From contig JAGKQI010000098.1 of the NCBI GenBank assembly GCA_018806915.1, positions 2,728,001 through 2,792,000 of the forward strand: a stretch of 64,000 nt of DNA, in the 5' to 3' direction. The translations under genes were made by a program, and so were the position numbers. Positions 62,843 to 64,000 of this stretch are shown here, piece after piece. Below the pieces are notes generated by a model, which was given only the letters and a program-made list of their open reading frames with translations, was not told the DNA's origin and searched no databases. This stretch comes from Phytophthora colocasiae (taxonomy: Eukaryota; Oomycota; Peronosporomycetes; Peronosporales; Peronosporaceae). Position 1 is the stretch's first letter; every line of letters begins with the position of its first letter.

Positions 62843-63513
62843 TGTAACGTGTCTAGTCTAGCTCTGCACGCCGAGCTTTGGTCGCCCAGTGCTGATGGGT
62901 CCAAGCGTCCGTTGGCCGTCGGTAGAGGAACTTCCACTACCCCGCCGGTGTGTATCGTACTGACACACGACCTATTTGTATTTGTGTTTCTGTTCGTTCT
63001 AGGTAGACTACGACTAGCTACTCTAAGCCCGTCAATAGACTAACACCGTTCGTCCTTTCCGTCCGTCCGTTCACCGTCCGTCCAAGTACGAGTTGCTGTC
63101 GCCGACCACTTGGACTCCACACCGTTGTGCGTCGTCCTACTCGTCGCAGTCACCGGAAGCGTGAAGACCGTTGCCCTCACTCGCCCTCGTCCGTTCGTTC
63201 GTCCAAGTTCCAGTGTTCGTCCACCGTCGTGTTCGAAGCACTAGTCCGTCCACCGTTCGTCCGTATCCGTAGTCGCTTATGGGCCCACTCCTGGGTCCTG
63301 GGTTGCGGAATTGGGTTGCGCTCGTCGCTGCCAATTCGTAAGTGAGTCCTCGCCATTCCAGTCCAGATCCAGTTCGTCGTGGCGGTCGTGGGGCGTTGTG
63401 CGTCCTGTCTGCAGCGGCCATCGCTGGATACGCACGCTACCGCGTAGCGGTATCTTCGCCACTTCAACCACCGTCTGTTTGACGTCCGTACCGAAACGCT
63501 GGAGCCCATTATA
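62843..63513 (-). repeat. 5' LTR of gypsy C
   Basis: Matches the 3' LTR except at the outermost end, where the plus strand reads CATTATA instead of CATTACA, so the element's 5' terminus is TA rather than TG. Confidence 0.92.
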
Positions 63514-63834
63514 ATCCCTTGCTCAAAGTAGATCTTGATGATCAAATTGGGTCGGTGTTCGAAGCAGGAAGAATCTCTATTTCTGTAGGCTTGCATCATC
63601 GCACTGCTGACCTGCGCTTGTTGTCTATCTTTGAAACCGAGTTTGACTCAATTCAAAGTGGAGTGCTGGTAGAGTAGTCTGAATGTTATTTCTGTTGTTT
63701 TCTTTCATGTAGTTAGTTCATCGAACAGAAGGCTATTCTAGTAATGGATGTTTTGCAACGGGCGAGCTACTAGTTTCACTGTCCGTGGTCATTGTAACTA
63801 TTTCTTCACTTTGCTGCAGCGTGTACTATCGCCG
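63514..63834. promoter_or_regulatory. Upstream region of the right-hand receptor paralogue
   Basis: 321 bp between gypsy C and the start at 63835. A GGTCATTGTAAC at 63787-63798 resembles the start of the oomycete initiator (TCATT) about 40 bp before the ATG and resembles GGTCATTTTTGA in the left paralogue. No gene seen. Before gypsy C inserted, the two receptor genes shared roughly 400 bp of upstream DNA. Confidence 0.45.
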
Positions 63835-64000
63835 ATGACGTGGTTGCTACTTCTGCTCATTGGGTTTGGTCCATGGTGCACCACCAACTTTGCTGTCGGA
63901 ATTTACCCACTCGGACCGAACCACTATCTGGGAACCTGCCTAGACTCTGCGTGGGTAACGCAGATGGAAACCCAACTGGGTGTATCCAGCAAAGCTCGTG
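63835..64000 (+). CDS. Receptor paralogue, 5' end only
   Basis: The first 55 codons from ATG 63835: signal peptide MTWLLLLLIGFGPWCTTNFA, then GIYPLGPNHYLGTCLDSAWV and a METQLGVSSKAR stretch, closely matching GSYPLGPNRFLGTCLDEAWV and METERGIS at the start of the interrupted receptor on the other strand. It is therefore a head-to-head paralogue, probably also a substrate-binding-domain/7TM receptor. The rest lies beyond the window, so intactness cannot be judged. Confidence 0.75.
   Translation, partial: MTWLLLLLIGFGPWCTTNFAVGIYPLGPNHYLGTCLDSAWVTQMETQLGVSSKAR

Larger units (their letters stand above)
54195..63513 (-). mobile_element. Ty3/gypsy element C, 9.3 kb
   Basis: Minus-strand element with the 5' LTR at 62843-63513 and the 3' LTR at 54195-54865 (671 bp each, no internal difference seen). 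The TSD is ATCC at 54191-54194 and 63514-63517. The PBS next to the 5' LTR reads TGGTGGTCATACAGG (reverse complement of 62828-62842), and the purine tract is AAGAGGAAGTCG (reverse complement of 54866-54877). It lies between two divergent receptor genes and does not cut an exon. It has neither a second RNase H nor a chromodomain and no GATC or TCYRGA bias, so it belongs to another gypsy lineage than A and B. Confidence 0.92.

Overview
The window looks like a chromosome segment of a filamentous oomycete, most likely Phytophthora or a close relative. Host genes are tightly packed, their introns are about 62-78 bp with GT/AG ends, and matches to the oomycete initiator promoter motif lie just upstream of start codons. 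Long LTR retrotransposons fill the rest. Typical content includes a periplasmic-binding-domain/7TM receptor, an MNN1-type glycosyltransferase, a cyclic-nucleotide-binding channel, a CCDC53-type WASH subunit and a p24 cargo receptor.

Bases 1-15.2 kb hold host genes. These are: a sulfatase-fold pseudogene split by an 804-bp hAT-like element with an 8-bp target duplication; a PH-domain gene divergent from a seven-exon p24/TMED gene; a broken gene for a cysteine-rich GPI-anchored wall protein whose start lies in a 79-bp palindrome; a small three-exon membrane protein divergent from a type II glycosyltransferase; a channel with an atypical selectivity filter; and a four-exon proline-rich WASHC3-like gene.

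Bases 15.16-54.1 kb are one host gene on the minus strand, a substrate-binding-domain/7TM receptor, torn open inside its last membrane helix by a three-level nest. A 5.2-kb Ty1/copia element (15331-51394, TSD ATGAT) entered the receptor. A 14-kb Ty3/gypsy element called A here (19528-50386, TSD CAGG) entered the copia gag. A 16.9-kb related gypsy element B (23693-40556, TSD GAAG) entered the protease of A. Removing each element with one TSD copy restores the interrupted reading frame every time. A fourth element, gypsy C (54195-63513, TSD ATCC), sits in the shared upstream region of the receptor and a head-to-head paralogue that begins at 63835.

Gypsy A and B form one lineage with an unusual architecture: a gag ending in a G TTA AAC TAG frameshift signal followed by a covarying two-storey hairpin; a pol with a second, archaeal-type RNase H and a chromodomain; and a long antisense ORF between pol and the 3' LTR (about 950 aa and intact in B, broken in A). 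Each element is also saturated, in coding and LTR DNA alike, with its own short palindrome: GATC in A and TCYRGA words in B. I consider this lineage the most novel system in the window. All four autonomous-looking elements carry frame breaks. Because host genes here also carry single-base breaks, some of these could be assembly indels.
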